A stretch of 64,000 nucleotides of DNA. Origin: an uncultured Saprospiraceae bacterium. GTDB lineage: Bacteria; Bacteroidota; Bacteroidia; Chitinophagales; Saprospiraceae. The notes under the pieces were generated by a model. It was not told the DNA's origin, did no database searches, and was given only the letters and a program-made list of their open reading frames with translations. Positions within the stretch are counted from its first letter, which is position 1; each line of letters starts with the position of its first letter. Where the stretch lies: the NCBI GenBank assembly GCA_937929945.1, contig CALFUK010000060.1, positions 23,858-87,857 on the forward strand, written 5' to 3'. Positions 1 to 8,887 of the stretch are shown here, piece after piece. A program made the position numbers and the translations under genes.

Positions 1-3000
1 GGGTGTCCTCAGGCTACCAGTGATGAGTGCTGCCACTTCGGGCTCTTCACCCGCACCTGGCTGATCACTAGCGTCATCAGGATCATTCGCAGGTGGATTA
101 TTGATGACGTTACAGTCATCATCCGTGTCATCTATTCTGAAATAGACAGAGCAAAAATCTCGATTGCCTGATCTGTCCCATACATACATGGTGAGATCTA
201 AAGTTCTTGTGGCAGCACCATCCAGATCCGCACAGGAATAAGTCACAGCAGAGCTCCCCCGCTCTACGATGAAGTCTGGATCATCATCAGGATGGATGTC
301 CGAAAGGGTGAATCTTAGATCCTCTGCCTCGTCACAATTGTCATAAGAGCCGATATTAAAATCAGAAGCCCAGATGGTAGCCTTACCATCCGTCTCCATG
401 ACGGCTGTGGACACGCCTGACAGGCAGTATGGTGTCGGCTCTCTGGAGTCTCTGGCAATGTATGTATCCTCAGCAGTGGCCACATTCTGACAGCCGTCAC
501 TGACAAGATATTTTACGGTGTATTCGCCTGAGCCGACATGATCCACTTCCCAGGATATGTCTGATCCACTGGCTGTGTGCTGTGACACGATTTCGCCCTC
601 ATAATTCAGAATCTGGATATCCCACTTCAGCAGTGACACACAGCCAGAATCCTCCGCATGCTTATTAATCGTTATACTGCCCTGACATGACTCGCCACTA
701 AGATCAGCATCTATGGTGACACCTGGATCTATGACAGGCACCGTCTCATCCACGACCTTGATCACCTGCTCCCAGCTGTAGTACCCATCCCAGACGATGG
801 CCGCAGAGTCTTGACCCGCGTGACCCTTCACTCTGGCATATCTATAGTAGGTGCCATACTCTTGCTGCGCTATGCATCCCGTCGTATCACAATTATCTTG
901 CACCGCTTCGAAGAGCTCATTCTTATGATTACTGCCTGCATGGTAGGTATTCGGATCATAGTGACACCAGTCGATCACCGTCCACCGCTTAATGATCTTG
1001 GAGCATGAGCTGCCATTACCAGCGTGGATGGTATCGATGTCAACATTATGCCCGATCAGGCCACAGTCTACAGCTGCCCACTCTGGAGCGCACAGCTCTA
1101 TCTCATCAGTACAGTTTACAGCTTCACCGAGATCTACTTGTGCCGCTTTTTCTTGGCAGTAGCCATATTCATCTTTGGAGCGATGTATGCCTCTGACCCA
1201 GTCACCTGTGTAGTGCTTCGGCCATTTGATCGTGGTGGGATCAAATTTTTGACCATCTAAATATATCTCTTGATCACACATGTGATGCTCTTCGGCATCT
1301 ACGGTGCCATTATGATTTTGGTCAAAATACCAAGACCGGATGATCCTGCCAGTGCCACAGGATGGATCACCGTATTCAACATCTTTGTAGATCATGTTAT
1401 GCTCATCACAGCCATTCTCAATCTCGGGCATGCCCATCTTAGACATGTCGTGCAGATCGTCCAGGCAGTCCGTGTGTCTGGCAGGTGCGCAGATCTTCAG
1501 CTGAGGCAGTTGTTTCTTCGTGGTGACGAGTATCATACAGTCATTATAATTACCCACATAGTCATCTGGAGCAATCGGCCCATCACCTGGGTCTTGATCA
1601 AAGACTCTGAGGACTACAGTCACAGAATCATCAGCGCAGCAAAACTTGACATAGTCATCAAAATAAACCAAGGCGGAAGAATCTATGATGATACCATTTT
1701 TATCTCTCTCATAGATGGTGGCGTCTGCATCTTCACAGGCTATGGGCAGTCCAGTCTTTCTATCTGAGGAGGCATCCCACTCGTCCATCCTCAGCACTTT
1801 ATAGTACACATCATTACAGTCAGAATCGTGAGATCCGTCATCAAATGCTGCTGCGGGCACCTTGGCGACTCCGCCATCATGCTCACCCTCATCACTGATC
1901 AGACTGATGACCAGCTCATCTGGGCAGACGGCTACAGGCGGTACATGATCCACCACTTCCAAGAGTGTACGCTTAGTGTCTGATCGGTTACCGCAGTCAT
2001 CTATCGCTACATAGTATATCCAGTATACACCAGGTGATACGCCACTGGCTGTCATCATAGCCTGCTCGCCATCAATGGAAAAGACGGTCATCTCCCCAGG
2101 AGCAATCTCTCGCTCAGCTACGATTTGCTGCGTGCTGGTATCTTTCACGGTGATGCTATAGCCAATGTCATGCGTACAGTTGTCATAGGCACTAATGAGC
2201 GGTATCGGCACATTAGCCGTACAGTGCCATGGCTCGATGCTGGTATATAGATGATCTCTGTATTTTCTGATCTTGGGTGCCTTAGTGTCTTTGACTTCAA
2301 ATATCTGCAGGCACTCATTAGTTGTCTGCTGGCACCAGTCCACGATACTCCAGGTCCTGATGACCTTGTGAGATCCGTTAGTCCCTTTACCGCAGATCGC
2401 TATCTCGACGTCATCTCGGGCAATGAGTATATTGCACAGGTGTGTCCCTTCTTGTAGGGGGATGATCACTGGCAGCTCTGCCTCACGCTCTACCTTGACT
2501 ACTTCTTCAGTGATGACCTTGGTGACTACGGGCAGAAATATCCATTCATCATTGATGTATAATTTTTGTACGACCGTATCCACTGGCACTTCTCTCCAGA
2601 TGAAGGAGTCGATTTTCACCGTACCCATTTTTCGTTTTCCTGTCTTGATGTGAGGATAGGCATTCACAATGGCCGCCGAGTCTGATATCGTCTCTTTGAA
2701 ATAATGATATAGAGAATCAGGATCGCTGCTCTGCTCGCAAGAGATTTCAAAGCCAGACTCTGCGCAGTCCACCACCTCCAGATCGAGACTGGTGAAACTA
2801 AAATTTTGTTCAAATATCTTATGCTCTGTCTTGATGCCATGATCCATGATAGCCACATACCACTGCCTCACGCAGACATTATTATCCAGTATCGCATCGC
2901 AGTCGCCTGAGAACTTGAGGCTGTATGTTCCTCTGGCATCAGGGTGTGATGCTTTTACTAAGAGCTTGGCTCCTTCCGCGATGGGCGCAGGGAGAGTATT

Positions 3001-3903
3001 GGCGATCGGCGTGGCTATGATATTCCCCGCAGTAGTCATGGTGTAAGTGTATACCTGCAGTGTGGCTTCTATCCATTCTATTGATCCACCTGGACCGTGT
3101 ATGGCATACTTCAGGTCGCTTTCTACATCGAGCATCAGATTACAGTTAGCTACGTTAGGGGCTACGTGTAGATCCGCTCTCCAGTCGCTGTAGTCTACTC
3201 CGTTCAGCCGATTCAGCGGAAAGAGGCCTGTCTCAAAGTGCTTAGCCTCATCCAGCAGTAGGTCATCATCAAAATCATCTGAGATCTCATCTGATATCGT
3301 AGAGTAGTACGTACCCGTATTCTTATCCTCACAGTCTGGCAGTTGAGTGAAGTGATCCTTGAAGTACATGTTATAGTGTAGCTGATCACAGGCATTGCTC
3401 AGCTCGGGATTCAGTCCCCAGCTGGCAGTGTATTCATCACTATCCAGTACATCATGTACTTCAGAACAAGTGAAGGTCCATGTCGATTTTGGCTGATTGA
3501 CTATTTTAGGAGCCACCTTACTTTCGATGGTGACGACACCCCAGCAGCTATTGCCACAATCATTTCCAATGCTGTAGTTATGAGAACCAAATATCTTCTC
3601 ACTCTTCCATCCTGGCATGCCTGACCCATAGGCCGAGAGCGGAAAGTCTTCAATACCTAAGGAAGAAATAGAGATGGTAAAATTTTCATTTGGATCATTC
3701 TTCTGGCGCAGTGTATCACCCTCCAAGAATAAGTCAGCATGAAGCAGATAGTCACACTCGAAATCAAGGGATATCTGGATTTCATTCTCACACGACATCG
3801 TCGGGCACTCTACCTGACTGAATAAGTCAGACATCATCCCACTGATGGTTAACATCACTACAACACAGATGAGGCTCTGAATTGATAAACCGGCTTTTGA
3901 CAT
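1..3903 (-). CDS. Giant secreted HYR-like adhesin, C-terminus outside window
   Basis: The minus strand is open from ATG at 3903 to the left edge: 1,301 codons without a stop, so the gene is partial at its 3' end. The N-terminus (MSKAGLSIQSLICVVVMLTI, then a small-residue stretch to about residue 31) is a Sec signal peptide. The mature part starts with the Cys-rich VECPTMSCENEIQISLD, then carries Ig/HYR-like modules marked by DNCG/DGCG, CxxELVIxL and IDWC motifs. It matches the 31117-35991 protein module by module (CNDKIQISIGSDC, NSCWG, RTWSIVDWC against RNWTIIDWC, ALITGSL against AMISGTI), so I infer it also ends in a dockerin-like region and a T9SS sorting domain beyond the edge. Role: surface or secreted adhesin. 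The leftward continuation would settle the C-terminus. Confidence 0.88.
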   Translation of the reverse strand, partial: MSKAGLSIQSLICVVVMLTISGMMSDLFSQVECPTMSCENEIQISLDFECDYLLHADLFLEGDTLRQKNDPNENFTISISSLGIEDFPLSAYGSGMPGWKSEKIFGSHNYSIGNDCGNSCWGVVTIESKVAPKIVNQPKSTWTFTCSEVHDVLDSDEYTASWGLNPELSNACDQLHYNMYFKDHFTQLPDCEDKNTGTYYSTISDEISDDFDDDLLLDEAKHFETGLFPLNRLNGVDYSDWRADLHVAPNVANCNLMLDVESDLKYAIHGPGGSIEWIEATLQVYTYTMTTAGNIIATPIANTLPAPIAEGAKLLVKASHPDARGTYSLKFSGDCDAILDNNVCVRQWYVAIMDHGIKTEHKIFEQNFSFTSLDLEVVDCAESGFEISCEQSSDPDSLYHYFKETISDSAAIVNAYPHIKTGKRKMGTVKIDSFIWREVPVDTVVQKLYINDEWIFLPVVTKVITEEVVKVEREAELPVIIPLQEGTHLCNILIARDDVEIAICGKGTNGSHKVIRTWSIVDWCQQTTNECLQIFEVKDTKAPKIRKYRDHLYTSIEPWHCTANVPIPLISAYDNCTHDIGYSITVKDTSTQQIVAEREIAPGEMTVFSIDGEQAMMTASGVSPGVYWIYYVAIDDCGNRSDTKRTLLEVVDHVPPVAVCPDELVISLISDEGEHDGGVAKVPAAAFDDGSHDSDCNDVYYKVLRMDEWDASSDRKTGLPIACEDADATIYERDKNGIIIDSSALVYFDDYVKFCCADDSVTVVLRVFDQDPGDGPIAPDDYVGNYNDCMILVTTKKQLPQLKICAPARHTDCLDDLHDMSKMGMPEIENGCDEHNMIYKDVEYGDPSCGTGRIIRSWYFDQNHNGTVDAEEHHMCDQEIYLDGQKFDPTTIKWPKHYTGDWVRGIHRSKDEYGYCQEKAAQVDLGEAVNCTDEIELCAPEWAAVDCGLIGHNVDIDTIHAGNGSSCSKIIKRWTVIDWCHYDPNTYHAGSNHKNELFEAVQDNCDTTGCIAQQEYGTYYRYARVKGHAGQDSAAIVWDGYYSWEQVIKVVDETVPVIDPGVTIDADLSGESCQGSITINKHAEDSGCVSLLKWDIQILNYEGEIVSQHTASGSDISWEVDHVGSGEYTVKYLVSDGCQNVATAEDTYIARDSREPTPYCLSGVSTAVMETDGKATIWASDFNIGSYDNCDEAEDLRFTLSDIHPDDDPDFIVERGSSAVTYSCADLDGAATRTLDLTMYVWDRSGNRDFCSVYFRIDDTDDDCNVINNPPANDPDDASDQPGAGEEPEVAALITGSLRTP

Positions 3904-4356
3904 AAGCTTGAGTTTAAATTAATAAATCACAAAAAGTGATAGAGCGCTATTAAAAAGGAACAGCGATACTTGATAACTATTACTTGATAATAGCGACTCG
4001 TATCAATGGGGGGATTATACTGATAAGGGATTACTCACAGAGAGGCAGAAACCATGCTACAGCGGATCTTTGGCTTGGGTAATTTTCAGATTGAAATAAG
4101 ACACATAAAATATTTTAATCATATCATTTTCATAGATCGCTGATAAATAGCTGATTACGCAGTTAAATTATTTGATATGACGATTATAAATATGTGTGTT
4201 TTAAAGGGCTAAAAGTCTGTCTCGGTAGAATACTTACAGTCTCCTAATTTTAAATAAGTCAGATTTTAGTTAGTTATTTGATTCGATAGCAGGGCACTAA
4301 TTCACACTTTATAATTACATAATTTTACATTAAATTACATTTTTACAACTTTATCG
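3904..4356. other. AT-rich intergenic region, no gene seen
   Basis: About 450 bases between the divergent giant adhesin gene and the toxin-antitoxin pair. It is AT-rich, lacks a plausible open frame, and must carry the promoters of both directions. I saw no tRNA, repeat or strong hairpin in it. Confidence 0.6.
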
Positions 4357-4364
4357 TATATTTG
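4357..4364 (+). promoter_or_regulatory. Bacteroidota -7 element of the toxin-antitoxin operon
   Basis: TATATTTG fits the Bacteroidota -7 consensus TAnnTTTG and lies 30 bases before the toxin start. No clear TTTG -33 box is seen at the usual spacing. Confidence 0.5.
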
Positions 4365-4394
4365 CGTTACTAAGAATAATTATTTTGATGAGTG

Positions 4395-4748
4395 ATGCAA
4401 GAAGCTAAGGAAGTAGACGTATTTCTAAGAGAATTCAAGCTCAAAATGCAGATCTGGGATGTGCTATTCCTTAGCAGAAACAAGAATATCCAGACATTGG
4501 CAGAGTTGGAAATCACACCTGCATACCGCATAAAGGTTTTGGAAACACTAATCAATAAAGACTATGCTCAAGGCCCGCTTAGAGATGAGATGTTGAATGG
4601 CGCAGACATGTGGGTCTTCGGAAAGATGATCAAGGGTAAAGAGGTGTATATCAAAATCACACTTGGAAAGCCAAATACCAGCGTGATCTGTATTTCTTTC
4701 CACACTGCTGAATACCCTATGAGCTATCCATTAAAACGAGACCTATGA
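4395..4748 (+). CDS. MqsR-like type II toxin (putative mRNA interferase)
   Basis: 117-residue small protein followed by an antitoxin-like gene with an ATGA overlap. The C-terminal half (MWVFGKMIKGKEVYIKITLG, then ICISFHTAEYPMSYP) matches the Bacteroidota branch of the MqsR/RelE-fold toxins, where the KEVYIKI and ICISFH strands form the sheet core. Known MqsR is a ribonuclease that cuts mRNA; the same activity here is inferred. ATG at 4395 is taken as the start; GTG at 4392 is an in-frame alternative, while the ATG at 4388 stops after six codons. Toxin-first order is the same as mqsR-mqsA in Escherichia coli. Confidence 0.72.
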   Translation: MQEAKEVDVFLREFKLKMQIWDVLFLSRNKNIQTLAELEITPAYRIKVLETLINKDYAQGPLRDEMLNGADMWVFGKMIKGKEVYIKITLGKPNTSVICISFHTAEYPMSYPLKRDL

Positions 4749-5749
4749 AAAGCCCTGTAACTGGCAAACAAATGAAACTCACTAAAAAGGAATCTTCACT
4801 GACTTATAGGAAAGAAGAATTCTCTTACTGCAGTCATACATACCTGTGCGAAGACTCTGGAGAGCAATTTAGCTCGACTGCCTTAGACGAATTGAACCTA
4901 CTGCAAGTGCATAATCAATACAGGGATAAACACAACCTTCCATTTCCTCAGGAAATAAAGGACATCCGACAAAAATATGGTTTAGCAGCATCTAAAATGT
5001 CAGAGATCTTGGGCTTAGGAATTAACAGCTATCGGAACTATGAAAATGGAGAAGTCCCTTCTAATGCAAATGGCAGGCTGATCCAAATGATAAATGACCC
5101 AAGAAAGTTTAGGGACATCGTAGATCTATGCGAGACTCTTTCTTCAAATCAAAAATCTCGGTTAATTGTCAAAATAAATGCAATGATCAATGTATTAACC
5201 GAAAATCAATTCTTCAATAGCATGGAGACGTATCTATTTGGCAGTAAGCTTCCAGACTCTTTAACAGGATACGTAAAACCAAATTTTTATAAATTAACTG
5301 AGATGGTTAAATTCTTTGCAGAAAGATTAGCGCCTTGGAAAACTGTGCTAAACAAGCTTCTATTTTATTCAGATTTCCTCGCTTATCGATCCCAAGCTTA
5401 TTCAATGAGCGGAGTACGCTATAGAGCCATTAAGATGGGACCAGTACCGAATAACTATAATAGCATTTACGAATTCATGTACAATCAAGGCCATATCGAC
5501 ATCATCAACATTCCATTCTCTGATACCGTCTTTGGATATAAATTTAAACCATCAAAAGAGAAAGAATTCCAAGCAGATATCTTCTCTGCCACAGAAATGG
5601 ATGTCTTACATAAGGTCGCTGAAACGTTCTCAAAGATGAATACCAATCAAATCATCGAGTTCAGTCACAACGAGAAAGCCTGGAAAGAAAATGAACATTC
5701 AAAGAAATTGATCAATTATAAATATGCTTTTGATATAGAGCAGATATAG
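4745..5749 (+). CDS. MqsA-like / Panacea (SocA, DUF4065) antitoxin
   Basis: 334-residue protein that starts inside the toxin stop codon (ATGA), so the two are translationally coupled. Three parts are visible. The N-terminus (MKSPVTGKQM, about 1-45) resembles a YgiT/MqsA zinc finger but has Ser3 and Thr6 where CxxC is expected and only one Cys of the second pair (CEDSGE). Residues about 71-113 are an Xre/MqsA-type helix-turn-helix (IRQKYGLAASKMSEILGLG, NYENGEVP). Residues about 185-310 are a Panacea domain (KTVLNKLLFYSDFLAYR, KMGPVPNNY). Panacea domains are known to neutralise many unrelated toxins. Likely role: toxin neutralisation and autorepression of the operon. Confidence 0.8.
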   Translation: MKSPVTGKQMKLTKKESSLTYRKEEFSYCSHTYLCEDSGEQFSSTALDELNLLQVHNQYRDKHNLPFPQEIKDIRQKYGLAASKMSEILGLGINSYRNYENGEVPSNANGRLIQMINDPRKFRDIVDLCETLSSNQKSRLIVKINAMINVLTENQFFNSMETYLFGSKLPDSLTGYVKPNFYKLTEMVKFFAERLAPWKTVLNKLLFYSDFLAYRSQAYSMSGVRYRAIKMGPVPNNYNSIYEFMYNQGHIDIINIPFSDTVFGYKFKPSKEKEFQADIFSATEMDVLHKVAETFSKMNTNQIIEFSHNEKAWKENEHSKKLINYKYAFDIEQI

Positions 5750-5820
5750 CATTCAGTAAAAAATCATTGTCATAAAGAATACTCAATGTAGGGTCCAAAC
5801 TGATAAGAAAAAGTGCATCC

Positions 5821-6285
5821 TCACCCCCGCATCTGAGCCCCAAAGTGCTGGACCCAATAATCACCCACACGAGAGATGCCCATCTCCACCATATTTTGAT
5901 TCATGATCATCTCACAGTGCGTGGGACTATTCAGCCAGTCTTCTATGACTTGCTCCCAGGTGGTCTGCCCTGTGGCGATGTTTTCTCCGATGTGCTGCCA
6001 GTTGTACCCAAGCTCATCCAGGCGATCACCCACACTTTTGCCTTTGCGAGAATAGTGAGAGAAGTACTTGTGACGTTTCATGTCCGAGGCGTGACGTCTG
6101 GCAGAAGCTTCTAATTGATCACTCCATTGTAGTGCTCCAGCTGGCGCCATGATTTTATTGCCACATTGACATCCTTTAGCTCTTATCTCATTGACTTCTT
6201 GCAGCATGTCATGCTTAAATAGCTTGACATCTGTCTGGCTATTCAGAACTAAGATTAAGGTAATCAGATATAGGACTGTATGCAT
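5821..6285 (-). CDS. Secreted CAP-domain (SCP-like) protein
   Basis: 154 residues. A short hydrophobic N-terminus (MHTVLYLITLILVLNSQ) looks like a signal peptide. The rest is one CAP domain: EVNEIRAKG, LQWSDQLEASARRHASDM, YFSHYSRKGKSVGDRLDELG, IGENIATG and WLNSPTHCEMIMNQNMVEMG contain the His/Glu cavity residues and the CAP signature of bacterial SCP/PR1 proteins (compare YkwD). The protein is probably extracellular or periplasmic; the biochemical function of bacterial CAP proteins is poorly known. It is convergent with the antitoxin gene and separated from it by about 70 bases, and it has no obvious operon partner. Confidence 0.85.
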   Translation of the reverse strand: MHTVLYLITLILVLNSQTDVKLFKHDMLQEVNEIRAKGCQCGNKIMAPAGALQWSDQLEASARRHASDMKRHKYFSHYSRKGKSVGDRLDELGYNWQHIGENIATGQTTWEQVIEDWLNSPTHCEMIMNQNMVEMGISRVGDYWVQHFGAQMRG

Positions 6286-6503
6286 ACTTCTAAGAACGCG
6301 ATAAATGGGAAGAAATTTCTGTCGCGCATTGTTAAACTTCTGTTACACATGTTGGAAGAATTAGAAGTACTAAGTAAGTAGCTATTTCTTATTAAGGCAT
6401 TATTGTCAGGTTGCCGCCAGATCATTTGCAAAGTTGGGCTTACATTTATCATCGCTTAGCAATTGTATCAGAGAGCAAAGAAAAGATAAGCATAGATCAA
6501 TCA

Positions 6504-7343
6504 ATGAAACTAACATACTCCAGCATCAAAGACGAAGACTTATTCGTGATGACTAATTTTGACTGCACTGAATCCCAGCACTTACTATATGCAGCTGGTC
6601 TATATAAGATCTTGTGGTGTAAAGGGAGCTCTATCAAGCTAAAGGTAGATGGCTATGAAGTATCCTTAAAGAAAGATCATGTGATCTTCTGCACACCGCT
6701 GAACGTGATGGAGATTCCAGAAGGTCACGATGACCTGGTATCCTATGCCTTCAATAAAGAATTCTTCTGCATCCAGACTCATGATGATCAGGTATCATGC
6801 AATGGCTTTCTCTTCTTCGGGTCCTCTCAACCACAAATCGTCTAGCTTACTAAAAAAGAAAAGCAACACTTTGCTACACTGCAAGTCTTTTTCGCAAAAG
6901 ACTTCTTAGTGAAAGATCATCTGCAGGGAGAGCTGCTGCGGTCACTCTTGAAAAGACTCCTGATCCTCTCCACCCGGATGCTAAAAAACCAACTGCCAAA
7001 AGCTGATGTGGCTAACTCACAATTAGAAACCATCAGGCAGTACAATCTACTCGTAGAGCAGCACTTCAAAGATAAACACGCCGTCAAAGACTACGCTGAT
7101 CTACTCTTCAAAGCACCCAAGACGCTATCGAATCTATTCAAAAATTATGGCGACAAGTCTCCGCTCACTGTCATCAATGACCGCATATTGCTCGAGGCCA
7201 AGAGACAACTCCTGTATTCTGACAAGTCCATAGAGATGATTTCCCAAGATTTGGGTTATCATGAGGCTGGCCACTTCTCTAAATTCTTCAAAAAGCACAC
7301 GGGCCTGACTCCCAGCAACTTCAGAATAGAAAGACGCTCCTGA
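6504..7343 (+). pseudogene. AraC-family regulator interrupted by one in-frame TAG
   Basis: Two halves lie in the same frame, split only by TAG at 6843-6845. The first (ATG 6504, MKLTYSSIKDEDLFVMTNFD) is a sensor domain of the Bacteroidota AraC type. After the stop the frame continues at once with LTKKEKQHFATLQVFFAKDF, then a C-terminal AraC DNA-binding domain with both helix-turn-helices (AVKDYADLLFKAPKTLSNLF and SIEMISQDLGYHEAGHFSKF). No frameshift is present. The family usually has an acidic residue near this place (FGSSQPxIxEL), so one GAG-to-TAG change would explain the break (inference). A GTG at 6909 could still express the DNA-binding half alone. Total length without the stop (279 residues) is normal for the family. 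Confidence 0.82.
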
Positions 7344-7533
7344 TTTAGTGTATCATATATGTATTATGTCAACACTCTGCGCAAGCGTCTTACGCAGATA
7401 CTTCTAAATTCATTAAGATAGCTCTCAGCCCCTCCCAAACACACAAAGGGAAAAATGTACTCTTCTCAGGGAATAATGGACATGCTACATGAGTCTCCCT
7501 TCATACATCTTTGCCCCATCAATTAAAGAAAAT

Positions 7534-7827
7534 ATTTAAACCTACGAAACGTCTATGACGTTGATAATTAATACACCCAAGTGGATGATAAATCCTTAGT
7601 TATTTGCTGATTGGCACTTCGCCTTGAAATTTAAACCTATGAAACGTCTATGACGTGGATAATTAAGACACCCAAGTGGATGATAAATCCTTAGTTATTT
7701 GCTGATTGGCATTTCGCCTTGAAAATTTAAACCTACGAAACGTCAATGCCGTAGATAATTTAGACAACCACATGGAGCCTCTACTTTAATTATTTACAGA
7801 TTGGTATTTCGTCAAAAATTTAATATT
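7534..7827 (+). repeat. Leader repeat array A, three copies of about 95 bp
   Basis: Three direct copies, with the GAAACGTC motif starting at 7546, 7641 and 7737, and the next register (7830) being the start codon of the 7828 gene. Each copy has a GTC-TAT-GAC palindromic hairpin (perfect AACGTC/GACGTT in copy 1), then ACACCCAAGTGGATGA, then GCTGATTGGCATTTCGCC, then AAATTTAAACCTA. Copies 1 and 2 are nearly identical; copy 3 is diverged. The same element occurs at 18629, 51152 and 52887. Confidence 0.92.
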
Positions 7828-8796
7828 ATGAAATTGAATATTGCAAAATTAATCGCTGTCATCTTTATCGCACTACTCTATACACAGATGAGTGCTCAGA
7901 CACAAAACATCAAACTCATACAAGAGCCAGGTGTCTTTACCACAACATCACTGGAGCTCACTGAGGGAGACTACCAGTTTGAGATTGCTAATCAAGGTGT
8001 CGGTCATGAGGTCGGATTCGTCTTAGTTCCCAAGGGAAAATACGACGCTGCTCACCACATCAAGGAAGCCTACGTCACGGCTGCAGTACCAGCAGGTAGC
8101 TCATCCCTAACAAAAGTAGTATCTCTAAGTACTGGAGAATACGAATACTTCTGCCCGCTGAACCCCACTGCTAAATACCCACTGACAGTGGCTGATGGCG
8201 TGAAGAATGTCAAACTGACACAAACACCAGGGAAATTCCAAAACGAATCAGTATCGCTGGGTGAAGGCCAATACCAATTTGAGATCATCAATGATGGTGT
8301 CAATCATGAAGTAGGATTCGTGTTGGTGCCTAAAGGTAAATATGACGCAGCTGATCACATTAAGGCTGCCTACGTTAAGACACCCGTAGCGCCTGGCAAA
8401 TCATCACTAACCAGTGTGGTCAATCTTTCTGCAGGTGAGTACGAATATTTCTGCCCACTCAATCCAACTGAGAAATACCCGCTGACCGTATCAGATAAGG
8501 TGCAGTCCGTCAAGCTGACACAGACTCCAGGTAAGTTCGCTAACGAAGTCGTCAGTCTATCAGCAGGCCAATACCAGTTCGAAATCGTAAACGATGGTGT
8601 CAATCATGAAGTCGGCTTCGTACTAGTGCCTAAAGGTAAATATGACGCAGCTGATCACATCAAAGCTGCCTATGTGAAGGCTCCTGTAGCTAAAGGCACC
8701 TCTTCACTGACGGATGTCGTGACGCTATCGGCAGGATCATACGAATATTTCTGTCCGCTCAATCCGACTGAAAAGTATGCCTTGGAAGTTAAATAA
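7828..8796 (+). CDS. Secreted protein of three tandem cupredoxin-like domains
   Basis: 322 residues. A signal peptide (MKLNIAKLIAVIFIALLYTQ, cleavage near MSAQ) is followed by three repeats of exactly 100 residues (300 bp). Each repeat has a strand pattern LTQTPGKF, GQYQFEI, NHEVGFVLVPKGKYDAADHI, SLT and LSAGEYEYFCPLNPTEKYPL. The NHE and FCP elements sit where plastocyanin-like domains place the first His and Cys copper ligands, but the second His and the Met after Cys are Asn and Lys/Tyr, so a normal type 1 copper site is doubtful. I start at 7828 rather than at an in-frame upstream codon, because the signal peptide begins there and the leader repeats end there. Function unknown; periplasmic or extracellular. 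Confidence 0.8.
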   Translation: MKLNIAKLIAVIFIALLYTQMSAQTQNIKLIQEPGVFTTTSLELTEGDYQFEIANQGVGHEVGFVLVPKGKYDAAHHIKEAYVTAAVPAGSSSLTKVVSLSTGEYEYFCPLNPTAKYPLTVADGVKNVKLTQTPGKFQNESVSLGEGQYQFEIINDGVNHEVGFVLVPKGKYDAADHIKAAYVKTPVAPGKSSLTSVVNLSAGEYEYFCPLNPTEKYPLTVSDKVQSVKLTQTPGKFANEVVSLSAGQYQFEIVNDGVNHEVGFVLVPKGKYDAADHIKAAYVKAPVAKGTSSLTDVVTLSAGSYEYFCPLNPTEKYALEVK

Positions 8797-8822
8797 GATC
8801 CACCCTTTACAATTGTATCAGC

Positions 8823-8859
8823 GGCCATATCAATCTGAGTATTGGTATGGCCCTTTTTT
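8823..8859 (+). terminator. Rho-independent terminator after the cupredoxin gene
   Basis: GGCCATATCAAT, a 6-base loop, and ATTGGTATGGCC form a 12-bp stem with one G-T pair, followed by CTTTTTT. Confidence 0.85.
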
Positions 8860-8887
8860 ATTGTCGTGACTTTATAGTAGTGATGAA

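Noticed and set aside
811..1767. Plus-strand open frames of 60-165 codons
   Set aside because: They lie opposite the giant minus-strand adhesin frame that is open across the whole segment; their protein sequences have no family features.
6843..6845. TAG as a recoded sense codon
   Set aside because: Several intact genes in the window stop at TAG (for example at 5749 and 28522), and no pyrrolysine-type system is present.
7534..7827. CRISPR array
   Set aside because: Units are direct and adjacent with no unique spacers, and no cas gene is near.
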